From positions 1,736,001 to 1,800,000 of the forward strand of contig NZ_WPAG02000002.1 in assembly GCF_013602415.1 (NCBI RefSeq): a stretch of 64,000 bases of DNA, in the 5' to 3' direction. Positions within the stretch are counted from its first letter, which is position 1; each line of letters starts with the position of its first letter. This document shows, one piece after another, positions 8,905-17,234 of this stretch. The position numbers were made by a program, and so were the translations under genes. The DNA is from Rhodococcus sp. B50 (GTDB taxonomy: Bacteria; Actinomycetota; Actinomycetes; Mycobacteriales; Mycobacteriaceae). The notes beneath the pieces were generated by a model. It saw only the letters and a list, made by a program, of their open reading frames with translations. It ran no database searches and was not told the DNA's origin.

Positions 8905-10236
8905 CTAGTGCACCGCGTGCCGGCCCGACAGGGCGGGGAAGTCGTCGGCGACCACCGCGGCCAGTTCGACAAATGCCGTGCGGGTCGCGGGCCGGAGCCG
9001 ATCGAGATCGATCTCGGCGCCCTCGGCGAGATGCTCGTCGAACGGCAGCACCGTCACCGCGCGGCAGCGAGCGAGAAAATGGGCGGTCAACGCGTCCATG
9101 TCGATGCTCGTCGAACCCGGCCGGGGAGCACTGACGACCACGACCGTCCGTTCGACCAACGCGGAGTAGCCGTGCGCCTGCAGCCAGTCGAGTGTCGCGG
9201 CAGCACTGCGCGCCGCGTCGACCGCCGGCGACGCGACGAGCACCAGGGTGTTCGCCAGGTCCAGCACTCCGCGCATGACCGAGTGCATGATCCCGGTTCC
9301 GCAATCGGTGACGATGACGTTGTAGTAGACCTGCAGGATGCCGACGACGCGTCGGTAGTCCTCCTCGCTGAACGCTTCCGACGCAGCGGGATCACGTTCG
9401 CTCGCAAGCACTTCGAGCCGGCTCGGCGCCTGCGAGGTGTAAGCCCGCACATCCGAGTACCGGCGGATCCCCGACGCGTTCGCGAGCAGATCCCGCACCG
9501 TGGACGTGGTCTGCTGCGGGATCCGTTGAGCGAGGGTGCCGAAGTCCGGATTCGCGTCGACGGCGATGACACAGTCGCCACGCAACGATGCGAACGTCGA
9601 TCCCAGCCCGACGGTCGTGGTGGTCTTCCCCACCCCGCCTTTCAAGGACAACACCGCGATCCGGTAGTCGCCCGGGATCGGCTGGCGGATCCGGGCCACG
9701 AGTTCCTCACGGCGCTCACTGCTTCCGCCGTCGAGCCTGCCCCCGGTAAGCCTGCCGACACTCTCCCGCCACCGCCCCGACGAACGTCGCGATCGTCGGA
9801 CCAGCACTCCCGACGCGAGGTCGACATTCGACGGTTGATGGTCGAAGCGCTGCGCCGCGTACTGCGAGTCGTCGACCGCGGTGTCCGTCGGCAAGGGCAC
9901 CGGATCGAGCACCGGTACCGGATGAGGATCGACAGGGGCGGGTTCCGGCTCCGCAGTCTCCTGGACCGACGCCTCCGGTGCCACGGACGCGGGCTCGGAA
10001 CCCTCGTCCGTCGTGATCCGCGGCCGCAGCGCCATGCCGAGCGGTACGGAGGCCGTCATCCCGAGCTGAGCAGAAGGAGGCGCCGGAGTCGCACCGTCGC
10101 CGGGCGAAGTGGAGGAACCTGACGTCTCGGCGCCTCGGTCCGCGCGGCGGAAGCCGCGTCTCACCGCGTCGGTCTCGGATTCCGGCGGGTCCTGCAGCCA
10201 GGCGGGCACGGCAGGACTCGGATCGTTGCGTCTCAT
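8905..10236 (-). CDS. MinD/ParA-like ATPase resembling ESX-associated EspI
   Basis: A 443-residue protein in two parts. Residues 1 to about 180 are low-complexity, rich in Pro, Glu, Ser and Arg. Residues about 190-443 form a deviant Walker-A P-loop ATPase: KGGVGKTTT at 199-207 and DANPDFGTLA at 227-236. This layout, and the wording around the P-loop, resemble EspI, an accessory ATPase of mycobacterial type VII secretion, more than chromosomal ParA or septal MinD. No ESX genes are visible here, so the role is open: secretion control, polar positioning or partition. The ATG at 10236 has GGGGGAA about six bases upstream. An apparent longer ORF upstream is only the shadow of xerC. Confidence 0.75.
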   Translation of the reverse strand: MRRNDPSPAVPAWLQDPPESETDAVRRGFRRADRGAETSGSSTSPGDGATPAPPSAQLGMTASVPLGMALRPRITTDEGSEPASVAPEASVQETAEPEPAPVDPHPVPVLDPVPLPTDTAVDDSQYAAQRFDHQPSNVDLASGVLVRRSRRSSGRWRESVGRLTGGRLDGGSSERREELVARIRQPIPGDYRIAVLSLKGGVGKTTTTVGLGSTFASLRGDCVIAVDANPDFGTLAQRIPQQTTSTVRDLLANASGIRRYSDVRAYTSQAPSRLEVLASERDPAASEAFSEEDYRRVVGILQVYYNVIVTDCGTGIMHSVMRGVLDLANTLVLVASPAVDAARSAAATLDWLQAHGYSALVERTVVVVSAPRPGSTSIDMDALTAHFLARCRAVTVLPFDEHLAEGAEIDLDRLRPATRTAFVELAAVVADDFPALSGRHAVH

Positions 10237-10256
10237 CTGTTCCCCCGATTCGATGG

Positions 10257-10295
10257 TGCCGGCGCACGCTATCAAACCGGGAGGGTTCGCCGGCA
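10257..10295 (-). terminator. Possible hairpin between xerC and the EspI-like gene
   Basis: TGCCGGCG (10257-10264) pairs with CGCCGGCA (10288-10295) across a 23-base loop just after the xerC stop. The long loop makes it a weak candidate. Confidence 0.35.
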
Positions 10296-10300
10296 GCCGA

Positions 10301-11239
10301 TCAGGCGCGGGGATGGGCCTGATCGTGCGCGGCGCGCAGGCGGGCCGCCGAGACGTGGGTATAGAGCTGCGTGGTGGCCAGACTCGAATGCCCCAGCACC
10401 TCCTGGACCACGCGCAGGTCCGCTCCTCCTTCGAGCAGGTGCGTGGCGGCACTGTGCCGCAGGCCGTGCGGCGCGAGATCGGGTGCACCGGGTACCGACG
10501 AGACGGCCTCGTGCACCACCGACCGGACCTGCCGCTGATCGATCCGCCCGCCGCGTTTGCCCAACAGCAGGGCCGCACCCGATGACGGGCGCGCGAGATG
10601 CGGACGTCCGTGACGAAGCCACGCGTCGATCGCGTCGGACGCGGGAGCTCCGTACGGAACGATCCGTTCCTTGTCGCCCTTGCCGAGAACCCGGACGACT
10701 CGCCGCTCGGCGTCGACGTCGTCGATGTCGACCGCGCACAGCTCCCCGACCCGGATCCCGGTCGCATAGAGCAGCTCGACGATCAACCGATCCCGCAGCG
10801 CGATGGGATCGAGTTCGCGCGCACCGGATTTCGCGGCCTCCATGATCTCCAGTGCCTGATCGTCGCGGAGCACCGCAGGCAGCGACCGGTGCGGACGCGG
10901 CGAGACGAGGCGGGTCGCCGGGTCGGCGTCGAGACGCCGGGTGCGCTCGAGCCACGCCGTGAAGACGCGTACCGACGACGTGCGCCGCGCGAGCGTGGTG
11001 CGCGCGGCTCCTCCTGCCACCATCCCGGCGAGCCACGAGCGCAGCAGATCGAGATCGAGGTCGGTGATGCGCGCGTCCGGGTGCCGGTCGGCGAGGTGCT
11101 GCAGCAGCGAGCGGATGTCGGTGCGATAGGCGCGGATCGTGTGTTCCGAGCGGTTGCCCTCGAGGCGGAGGTGGTCGACGAAGTCGTCGAGATGCACGGC
11201 GAGCGTCGCCGGGAGCATGTCGGAACCGTCGCCTCGCAT
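10301..11239 (-). CDS. xerC: Tyrosine recombinase XerC
   Basis: XerC, with XerD, resolves chromosome dimers at dif during division. The protein is 312 residues from ATG 11239. It has an N-terminal SAM-like core-binding domain and a C-terminal catalytic domain with all six active residues: R163 (GIRVGE), K187 (GKGDKE), H258 and R261 (HGLRH), H284 (LGH) and the nucleophile Y293 (LYTHV). Alternatives are a GTG at 11257 and an ATG at 11218. No integrase-specific extension is present and the gene lies between housekeeping genes, so it is the chromosomal recombinase and not a phage integrase. Confidence 0.9.
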   Translation of the reverse strand: MRGDGSDMLPATLAVHLDDFVDHLRLEGNRSEHTIRAYRTDIRSLLQHLADRHPDARITDLDLDLLRSWLAGMVAGGAARTTLARRTSSVRVFTAWLERTRRLDADPATRLVSPRPHRSLPAVLRDDQALEIMEAAKSGARELDPIALRDRLIVELLYATGIRVGELCAVDIDDVDAERRVVRVLGKGDKERIVPYGAPASDAIDAWLRHGRPHLARPSSGAALLLGKRGGRIDQRQVRSVVHEAVSSVPGAPDLAPHGLRHSAATHLLEGGADLRVVQEVLGHSSLATTQLYTHVSAARLRAAHDQAHPRA

Positions 11240-11300
11240 GCGTCCACCGTGCGGCACGACGGCTTCGGGTGCAACGACCCACGCCGACTAAGGTGCTTTC

Positions 11301-12512
11301 GTGAACAAAACGATCCCGGTACCGATGTTGTGCGCCCTGGCGTTGCTGTCGGCGATCGCGCCGCTCGCCACGGACATGTACCTCCCGGGACTTCCCGTCA
11401 TGGCGGAGAGTCTGGGCAGTTCGACCGTCGGCGTCCAGCTCACACTCACGACGTTCATGGCGGGGCTCGGACTCGGTCAGCTGCTCGTCGGTCCGCTCTC
11501 GGACGGCTGGGGTCGGCGACGGCTGATCCTCGCGGGCACGATCGTCCTCGCGGTGAGCAGCGCGATCTGCGCGTTGGCACCCACCGTCGAGATTCTGATC
11601 GCGGCGCGTCTGATCCAGGGCTTCAGCGGCGGCACCGGCATCGTTCTCGCCCGCGCGGTCATCGCCGACAAGGCGAGAGGTAATCAGGCGGCCAAGCTGT
11701 TCAGCCTGATGATGATCATCGGCGGCATCGCGCCCGTCGCGGCTCCCCTGCTCGGTGGCGTGCTGCTGGGCCCCATCGGATGGCGGGGCATCTTCTGGGT
11801 GCTCACCGGCCTGGCCGTCCTGATGGCCGTCGGCGCCTTCGCGTTCGTCCCGGAGACCCTGCCGCCGGAGAAGCGGCACGGCGGCGGCCTGAAGACGATG
11901 GCCGGCAATTTCGGATACGTCCTCCGGCAGCGACGCTTCGTCGGGTACGCCGCCGCCATGGCCCTGAGCTTCGGCGCGATGTTCTCGTACATCTCGGCGT
12001 CGCCCTTCGTCACACAGAACATCCTCGGCCTGAGCCCCGGCCAGTTCTCATTGGTGTTCGCCGTCAACTCGGTCGGTCTGGTGCTGGCCAACGCCGTCAA
12101 TACCCGCCTCATCGGGCGGTTCGAGGTGCGGACACTGTTGCTCTTCGGTGTGACCACCATGTTCACCGCAGGCGCCCTGCTGCTGCTGACGATGGTCTTC
12201 GTCGGCTATGTGGGAGCGCTGATCCTGCCGCTGCTGTTCGTCGCGATCAGCATGATGGGCCTGACGCTGGGCAACGCCACCGCGCTGGCCCAGTCGCAGG
12301 TCCCGAAGGCGGCAGGTACGGGCTCCGCGGTGATCGGTGCCTCCCAGTTCGGTCTCGCCGCCGTCGTCTCCCCGCTGGTCGGGCTCGGCGGCGAAGGAAC
12401 CGGTATCCCGATGGCCGTGGCCATCGTGGTCTGCTCGGGACTCGCACTCGCCTCCGCCGCGGTGCTCGCGCGGGACTCCGCCGCGGTGCCCACGCGCGAG
12501 TCCGCGAGCTGA
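11301..12512 (+). CDS. Multidrug efflux MFS transporter, Bcr/CflA type
   Basis: A 403-residue protein with about 12 hydrophobic segments. The start block ATDMYLPGLP is diagnostic of the Bcr/CflA (DHA1) branch of the major facilitator superfamily, and the loop between helices 2 and 3 reads GPLSDGWGRRR, the MFS signature. These proton-driven exporters remove drugs such as bicyclomycin or chloramphenicol, or small metabolites; the substrate cannot be read from the sequence. It begins at GTG 11301, is divergent from xerC, and converges on the siderophore-interacting gene 16 bp away. Confidence 0.88.
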   Translation: MNKTIPVPMLCALALLSAIAPLATDMYLPGLPVMAESLGSSTVGVQLTLTTFMAGLGLGQLLVGPLSDGWGRRRLILAGTIVLAVSSAICALAPTVEILIAARLIQGFSGGTGIVLARAVIADKARGNQAAKLFSLMMIIGGIAPVAAPLLGGVLLGPIGWRGIFWVLTGLAVLMAVGAFAFVPETLPPEKRHGGGLKTMAGNFGYVLRQRRFVGYAAAMALSFGAMFSYISASPFVTQNILGLSPGQFSLVFAVNSVGLVLANAVNTRLIGRFEVRTLLLFGVTTMFTAGALLLLTMVFVGYVGALILPLLFVAISMMGLTLGNATALAQSQVPKAAGTGSAVIGASQFGLAAVVSPLVGLGGEGTGIPMAVAIVVCSGLALASAAVLARDSAAVPTRESAS

Positions 12513-12528
12513 CCAGGACACCCGGCCG

Positions 12529-13311
12529 TCAGTTGCTCTCCACGACCGCCAGTTCGCTCTTCCACACGCGGAAGCCTTCCTCCGTGCGTCCGCGGCGCCA
12601 GTAGCCCGAGATCGACGCGCGCGCAGGGGGCACGGCCCGTTCCTTCCGCAGATACGGCCGGATGTGCTTCATGACCGCCTCGGCCTCGCCGTGCACGAAG
12701 ACCTGCACGTCGCCGGCCGGCCACGGCATCGCTTTCACCGCGGCGACGAGCGGAGCATTGCCGTCGATCAGGTCGGCGCCGGCATCACCGGCCGCGACAC
12801 CTCGGTGGAGCCACGTGACGTCCACACCCGCCGGGACATCGAGTTTCAGCTCGTCGCCGGGACCGATGACCTCCAGGAAGACCGCTCCCCTCGCGTCGGC
12901 GGGAAGATCCTCGAGCGCGACCGCAATCGCGGGGATCGCGGTCTCGTCGCCGGCGAGCAGATGGAAGTCGGCGGCGCGATCGGGCCGATAACCCGCGCCC
13001 GGGCCCCGCACCACGACCTGCGTGCCCGGCTGCACCGATCGGGCCCACGGACCCGCGACACCCTCGTCGCCGTGGACGACGAAGTCGATCCAGATCTCCC
13101 GGGCGGCCGGGTCGACGTGCCGGACCGTGTAGGTGCGGACAACGGTCTCCTCCCCCGCCGGCAACTCGATCTTCACGTAGCTGTCGGTCTCCGGGCGGGC
13201 GGGGAAGTCGTCGAATCCGTCCCCACCGAGCACGACACGAACGAAATGCTCGCCGATCGTCTCGGTCCGCAGGACCGTGAGTGTCGTCGACATAGGCGCT
13301 TTCCGAGCCAC
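12529..13311 (-). CDS. Siderophore-interacting flavoprotein (ViuB/SIP family)
   Basis: A 260-residue ferredoxin-reductase-like protein that reduces ferric siderophores inside the cell to release Fe2+. It shows the FAD motif R-T-Y-T (59-62, in VVRTYTVR), a SIP-type segment ending LLAGDETAIPA that begins the NAD(P)H-like domain, and the terminal GYWRRG typical of this family. GTG 13311 is chosen because AGGAGG lies about four bases upstream; the ATG at 13293 would be too far from it. A partial iron-box palindrome overlaps the leader, so iron control is likely. M. tuberculosis has viuB in the same place, before dprA. Confidence 0.88.
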   Translation of the reverse strand: MARKAPMSTTLTVLRTETIGEHFVRVVLGGDGFDDFPARPETDSYVKIELPAGEETVVRTYTVRHVDPAAREIWIDFVVHGDEGVAGPWARSVQPGTQVVVRGPGAGYRPDRAADFHLLAGDETAIPAIAVALEDLPADARGAVFLEVIGPGDELKLDVPAGVDVTWLHRGVAAGDAGADLIDGNAPLVAAVKAMPWPAGDVQVFVHGEAEAVMKHIRPYLRKERAVPPARASISGYWRRGRTEEGFRVWKSELAVVESN

Positions 13312-13323
13312 CGAACCTCCTAT

Positions 13324-13336
13324 TAGGGTTACCTAT
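13324..13336 (-). promoter_or_regulatory. Partial IdeR/DmdR-type iron box before the SIP gene
   Basis: TAGGGTTACCTAT matches the last 13 positions of the actinobacterial iron-box consensus closely (TAGGSTWACCTWA), with TAGG/CCTA inverted arms. The first six positions of the full 19-bp consensus fit poorly. It lies 13-25 bp upstream of the GTG start, where bound IdeR would block the promoter or leader. Confidence 0.5.
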
Positions 13337-13408
13337 TCTTGAGCCACCGTACTCTGTGGCGGGGTGCGGCGGGGACGTCACGATCGGCGACGCTCTAGGC
13401 TCGAGAAC

Positions 13409-13675
13409 ATGAGCACCACCGCGGCCGACATCGCCACCTGGATGACCGACATCATCACCACCGAACGCAGGGTCACCCAGACCGACATGGTCGACGCGAT
13501 CGAGGCCAAGTTCGGCTCCGAGTGGATCTACGTGAACGACAACGGCCACCCGTCGATCGACCGCACCGTCCTCAAGGAGTTCCGCAGGGCGCATCGCGGC
13601 GCGGTGAAGTGGCATCGCGACGATCGCGCCTGGTACGTCGAGGACGAGCCGGCGGCCGACACCCCGGCCGAGTAA
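13409..13675 (+). CDS. Small DUF6953-like protein
   Basis: An 88-residue soluble protein starting M-S-T-T-A-A-D-I at ATG 13409. It resembles the DUF6953 family: an N-terminal helical part (ADIATWMTD, then TDMVDAIEAKFG) followed by a block YVNDNGHPSIDRTVLKEFRR and a Trp-rich end (KWHRDDRAWYVED). The pattern looks like a small winged-helix-like fold, but no function is established. It is divergent from the SIP gene (97 bp between) and converges on dprA. The family name is given from memory of similar proteins. Confidence 0.6.
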   Translation: MSTTAADIATWMTDIITTERRVTQTDMVDAIEAKFGSEWIYVNDNGHPSIDRTVLKEFRRAHRGAVKWHRDDRAWYVEDEPAADTPAE

Positions 13676-13693
13676 TCGACGCTCGTTCTCCGG

Positions 13694-14827
13694 TCACGTC
13701 CGCCGCCACCCTCCGTCCGTCGTTTCCACCAACCCGTCGAGTTCGAGCAGCGGAAGCGCCGCCCGTACCCGCTCGATCGGCAGGCCCGCCGACTCCGCCA
13801 CGGCGGCCGGATCGCAGACCCCCGAACCGGGAAGTGCCTCGTAGACCAGCGCCATGTCTCCCGACAGTCCGTCGAGGTCGCGGCGGAACAGACCGTCGCG
13901 GTCGTCGTCCCCGCACGCCGCCAGCGGACCGCACTCCTCGACGACATCGCGCGCCGCGCCCACCAGGCGGGCCTCCCCTTCCCTGATCATGCGGTGACAT
14001 CCCTGTGAGGCCGCAGAGGTCACCGGTCCGGGCACCGCCATGACCGGTCGGCCGAGTCGTCTCGCCCACGCCGCGGTGTTGCGCGCCCCGCTGCGCCAGC
14101 CTGCCTCGACGACCACAGTGCCGGCGGACAGGGCCGCGATCAGCCGGTTCCGGGCGAGGAACCGGTACCGCGCCGGGGTCGTCCCCGGTGGATACTCGCT
14201 GACCACCAGACCGGACTCGGAAATGCACCGCAGCATCGTCGTATGTGCCGCCGGGTACGCCCGGTCGACACCGCAGGCCAGGATCGCGACGGTGGTGCCG
14301 CCCACCCCGAGCGCCGCGCGATGTGCGGCCGCGTCGACACCGAAGGCCGCGCCGGACACGATCGTCCACCCGTCGGCGGCGAGGTCCCCGGCGATCTCCG
14401 CGGTGACGTGTTCGCCGTAACCGCTCGCGGCGCGGGTACCGACGACGCCGATGGCGCGTTCGGCGAGATCGTCGAGCCGACGGCTCCCCCACACCCACAA
14501 TGCGAGGGGTGGCCCCTCGACATCGGTCGCGGTCTCGAGGGTGCCGAAACCGAGCATCTGCCAGGCAGGCCACTCGTCGTCGTCGGGAGTCACCAGTCGC
14601 CCTCCGGCCCGCCCCAGGCGCTCGAGATCCCGTGCCGCGGTATCGAGGTGCGCCCGAACCGAGTACCGCGACGAGAGCTCGCCGCGGGTCGAACCCGAGC
14701 GGATCGCGGCCGCCACCTCGACCACCCCCTGGGCATCGACCGCCGCCGACAGCGACCGCGACGCACCCTGCGCGATGGTGGACAGATATGCCCAGGCCAA
14801 GCGACGTTCGTCCGGTTTCTCGCTCAC
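13694..14827 (-). CDS. dprA: DNA-processing protein DprA
   Basis: DprA loads RecA on incoming single-stranded DNA in transformable bacteria; in other species its role is less clear. The 377-residue protein has an N-terminal helix-hairpin-like part and the Rossmann-type DprA core with GTRAASGYG (130-138) and SGAAFGVDAAAHRAAL (158-173). A C-terminal winged-helix segment follows (EALPGSGVCDPAAVAESAGL). GTG 14827 overlaps the comM stop by four bases (GTGA), so the two are probably translationally coupled. Neighbours comM and yraN form the standard actinobacterial block. Confidence 0.93.
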   Translation of the reverse strand: MSEKPDERRLAWAYLSTIAQGASRSLSAAVDAQGVVEVAAAIRSGSTRGELSSRYSVRAHLDTAARDLERLGRAGGRLVTPDDDEWPAWQMLGFGTLETATDVEGPPLALWVWGSRRLDDLAERAIGVVGTRAASGYGEHVTAEIAGDLAADGWTIVSGAAFGVDAAAHRAALGVGGTTVAILACGVDRAYPAAHTTMLRCISESGLVVSEYPPGTTPARYRFLARNRLIAALSAGTVVVEAGWRSGARNTAAWARRLGRPVMAVPGPVTSAASQGCHRMIREGEARLVGAARDVVEECGPLAACGDDDRDGLFRRDLDGLSGDMALVYEALPGSGVCDPAAVAESAGLPIERVRAALPLLELDGLVETTDGGWRRT

Positions 14828-16332
14828 GCGACACCTCGATCCCGGAAGTCGAGTGCGGCGGCGACATGCGTCGCCGACGGCGAATCCGAACCCTCGAGAT
14901 CGCTCAGCGTCCACGCGACCCGCAGTGCCCGATCCGCTCCGCGAGCGGTGATCGCCCCCTTGCGTAGCGCCCATTCGACAGGTTCGAGCGCGGCACGCGG
15001 GAGCCGGAACTTCTGACGGAGGGCCGGACCGGGAACCTCGGCGTTGGTGGCCCAGCCGTATTCGGCCCACCGCTCGCGCGCCGCAGCTCTCGCCCGCTCG
15101 ACGCGCGCCCGCACCTCGTCGGTGCTCTCGCCCGTCTCCCCCATCAGTGCGCTCGTCGCGACGGCCTGCATCCGGACGCGCAGGTCGACGCGGTCGAGGA
15201 GGGGACCGGACAGTCGTCCGAGATAGCGGCGGCGCGCGGTCGGTGCGCACACACAGTCGGCGTCGCGTGGAGGTGCGCACGGGCAGGGGTTGGCCGCGAG
15301 AATCAGCTGGAAACGGGCCGGATACCGCGCGACGCCGTCACGCCGGGCGATGCGCACTTCCCCGTCCTCGAGCGGTGTCCGCAGCACTTCGAGGGTCTTC
15401 GTGCCCATCTCGGCGACCTCGTCGAGGAAGAGCACGCCGCGGTGCGCCCTGCTCACGGCGCCGGGTTTCGCCATTCCCGTTCCACCTCCGATCAGGGAAC
15501 TCACCGACGCCGTGTGATGCGGTGCGATGAACGGTGGTTCGGTCACCAGAGGACGATCGCTGGTGAGGGTGCCCGCCACCGAATGGATCGCCGTCACTTC
15601 GAGGGCATGAGTCTCGCTCAGGTCCGGCAGGATCCCCGGAAGACGCTGTGCGAGCATCGTTTTCCCGATCCCCGGCGGGCCGGTCAGCATCAGGTGATGC
15701 GCCCCGGCCGCGGCGACCTCGATCGCGCGGCGCGCCTCGTGCTGGCCGACCACCTCGCTGAGATCGCCGCGCACCGCACGCGGCGGCAGGGCACGCGGAT
15801 CGGGTCGTTCGAGCGGACCGTCACCCTGGAGCCACAACACCAGCTCGCGCAGCGTCTCCGCGCCGTAGACGTCGATGCCGTCGACGAGCGCCGCTTCGGT
15901 CATCGTCGCGGTCGGCACCACCACGCGCGACCAGCCGTGTTTCTTCGCGGTGAGCACGGCGGGCAGCACACCGCGCACCGGGCGGACCCGGCCGTCGAGC
16001 GCGAGCTCCCCGAGCAGCACCGTCCGGGAGACGGCCTCGGCCGGCACGACATCCGCTGCGTCGAGTACCGCGCACGCCAGCCCGAGATCGTAGACACTGC
16101 CGACCTTCGGCAGGGTGGCCGGCGACAGCGCGAGGACGACCTTCGAATCCGGCCACTTGGCCCCGGAGTTCGACACGGCGGCGCGCACCCGGTCGCGCGA
16201 TTCCTGAAGCGCGGTGTCGGGGAGCCCGACCATCGTCACACCGGGCAGACCTCGCCCGATGTCGGCTTCGATCTCCACGACCTGTCCGTCGATTCCGGAG
16301 ACCGCAACCGACCAGGCGCGTCCGAGCGCCAT
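14824..16332 (-). CDS. comM: ComM/YifB family AAA+ ATPase (Mg-chelatase-like)
   Basis: ComM is a hexameric helicase that drives branch migration during natural transformation in Vibrio and Haemophilus. The 502-residue protein has an N-terminal Lon-like domain (1 to about 170), the AAA+ core with Walker A GPPGIGKT (218-225) and Walker B VLFLDEVAEM, and a cysteine-rich insert NPCPCAPPRDADCVC. It begins at ATG 16332 overlapping the yraN stop (ATGA) and ends overlapping the dprA start (GTGA). Competence is not generally shown for this group, so a recombination role is an inference. Confidence 0.93.
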   Translation of the reverse strand: MALGRAWSVAVSGIDGQVVEIEADIGRGLPGVTMVGLPDTALQESRDRVRAAVSNSGAKWPDSKVVLALSPATLPKVGSVYDLGLACAVLDAADVVPAEAVSRTVLLGELALDGRVRPVRGVLPAVLTAKKHGWSRVVVPTATMTEAALVDGIDVYGAETLRELVLWLQGDGPLERPDPRALPPRAVRGDLSEVVGQHEARRAIEVAAAGAHHLMLTGPPGIGKTMLAQRLPGILPDLSETHALEVTAIHSVAGTLTSDRPLVTEPPFIAPHHTASVSSLIGGGTGMAKPGAVSRAHRGVLFLDEVAEMGTKTLEVLRTPLEDGEVRIARRDGVARYPARFQLILAANPCPCAPPRDADCVCAPTARRRYLGRLSGPLLDRVDLRVRMQAVATSALMGETGESTDEVRARVERARAAARERWAEYGWATNAEVPGPALRQKFRLPRAALEPVEWALRKGAITARGADRALRVAWTLSDLEGSDSPSATHVAAALDFRDRGVA

Positions 16333-16706
16333 CAGAGGACCTGCTTGCGGTGGGTGATCTCGGGCGCCCGGCCCCGCGCGAGCAGCACGGTCACCACGTC
16401 GACACGGATGTGCGACCAGCGGCGCGTCTGCTCCGACAGCCACAGTCCGGCGAGGCGGCGGATACGTTCGGCCTTCGCCGACGTCACCGCTTCGGCCGGG
16501 GTGCCGTAACCGGTGCCCGTGCGGGTCTTGACCTCGACGAAGACGACGGTCGCTCCGTCCCGCGCGATCAGATCGAGTTCGCCGTAACGGCTGCGCCAGT
16601 TCCGTTCGAGCACGACCATGCCGGTCGCTTCGAGGTATTCCGCGGCGAGGTCCTCACCTCGCGCGCCCAGATTCCGGTTGTGTCCTGTCCTGTTTCTCCC
16701 CTGCAT
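16332..16706 (-). CDS. yraN: YraN/UPF0102 nuclease-like protein
   Basis: A 124-residue protein of the UPF0102 family, which has a PD-(D/E)XK nuclease fold related to Holliday-junction resolvases. Visible blocks are GARGEDLAAEYL, GELDLIARD and FVEVKTR, which provide the acidic residues and Lys of that active site. It precedes comM and dprA with a four-base overlap, consistent with a DNA-processing operon. The biochemical role is not established. The ATG at 16706 is the start; two DnaA-box-like sites lie 60-90 bases upstream. Confidence 0.88.
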   Translation of the reverse strand: MQGRNRTGHNRNLGARGEDLAAEYLEATGMVVLERNWRSRYGELDLIARDGATVVFVEVKTRTGTGYGTPAEAVTSAKAERIRRLAGLWLSEQTRRWSHIRVDVVTVLLARGRAPEITHRKQVL

Positions 16707-16767
16707 GCCCTGACTGTGGCGTACGGGGCCACGCGGATTCGGCCGCCGAGCGCACGATCGCGGAATC

Positions 16768-16795
16768 TGTGGACGAGTGCGGTGCCTGTGGACAA
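16768..16795. promoter_or_regulatory. Pair of DnaA-box-like sites upstream of yraN
   Basis: TGTGGACAA at 16787-16795 is the exact complement of TTGTCCACA, the actinobacterial DnaA box. TGTGGACGA at 16768-16776 differs by one base and is spaced 19 bp start to start in the same orientation. They lie in the 176-bp gap between the DUF2469 gene and yraN. Confidence 0.45.
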
Positions 16796-16882
16796 CCGCT
16801 GCCGGCGGGCCGTGGAGAACGGCTCGGTGTCGGCGTGCCGGTTAGGATGCGGCCGCTCGGCGCGGGTCCGTCGCGGTGATCG

Positions 16883-17197
16883 TCAGCCCAGCTTGTCGGG
16901 CAGCCTCAGTTCGGGCTTGTCGAGCTCTTCGATGTTGACGTCCTTGAACGTGATCACGCGGACGTGCTTGACGAAGCGTGCGGGACGGTACATGTCCCAC
17001 ACCCAGGCGTCGGACATGCGCACTTCGAAGTACACCTCGCCGTTGGCGTTGTGCGGCAGCAGTTCGACGGCGTTCGCCAGGTAGAACCGGCGCTCGGTCT
17101 CCACGACGTACGCGAATTGACCGACGATGTCCCGGTACTCCCTGTACAGCGAGAGTTCCATCTCGGTTTCGTACTTCTCGAGATCCTCGGCACTCAT
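16883..17197 (-). CDS. DUF2469 protein
   Basis: A 104-residue acidic protein starting MSAEDLEKYETEMELSLYRE at ATG 17197, with GGGAGGA upstream. The family DUF2469 is restricted to actinobacteria and is almost always next to rnhB and lepB; M. tuberculosis Rv2901c is the counterpart. The sequence predicts helix followed by beta strands with a high density of aromatic residues (WVWDMYRPARF). No function is known. It follows rnhB by 37 bp on the same strand, so it is probably the last gene of lepB-rnhB-DUF2469. Confidence 0.85.
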   Translation of the reverse strand: MSAEDLEKYETEMELSLYREYRDIVGQFAYVVETERRFYLANAVELLPHNANGEVYFEVRMSDAWVWDMYRPARFVKHVRVITFKDVNIEELDKPELRLPDKLG

Positions 17198-17234
17198 CGG
17201 TCTCGGTGTCCTCCCACTCTGGTGTGTCCTGCAA

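Noticed and set aside
8905..10767. 620-residue frame joining the EspI-like gene with sequence opposite xerC
   Set aside because: The upstream part overlaps xerC in another frame and shows no protein-like motif; a good start with a ribosome site exists at 10236.
10301..11239. Phage integrase and attachment site
   Set aside because: The gene is in normal chromosomal context with XerC-type residues throughout and no flanking repeat or tRNA was found.
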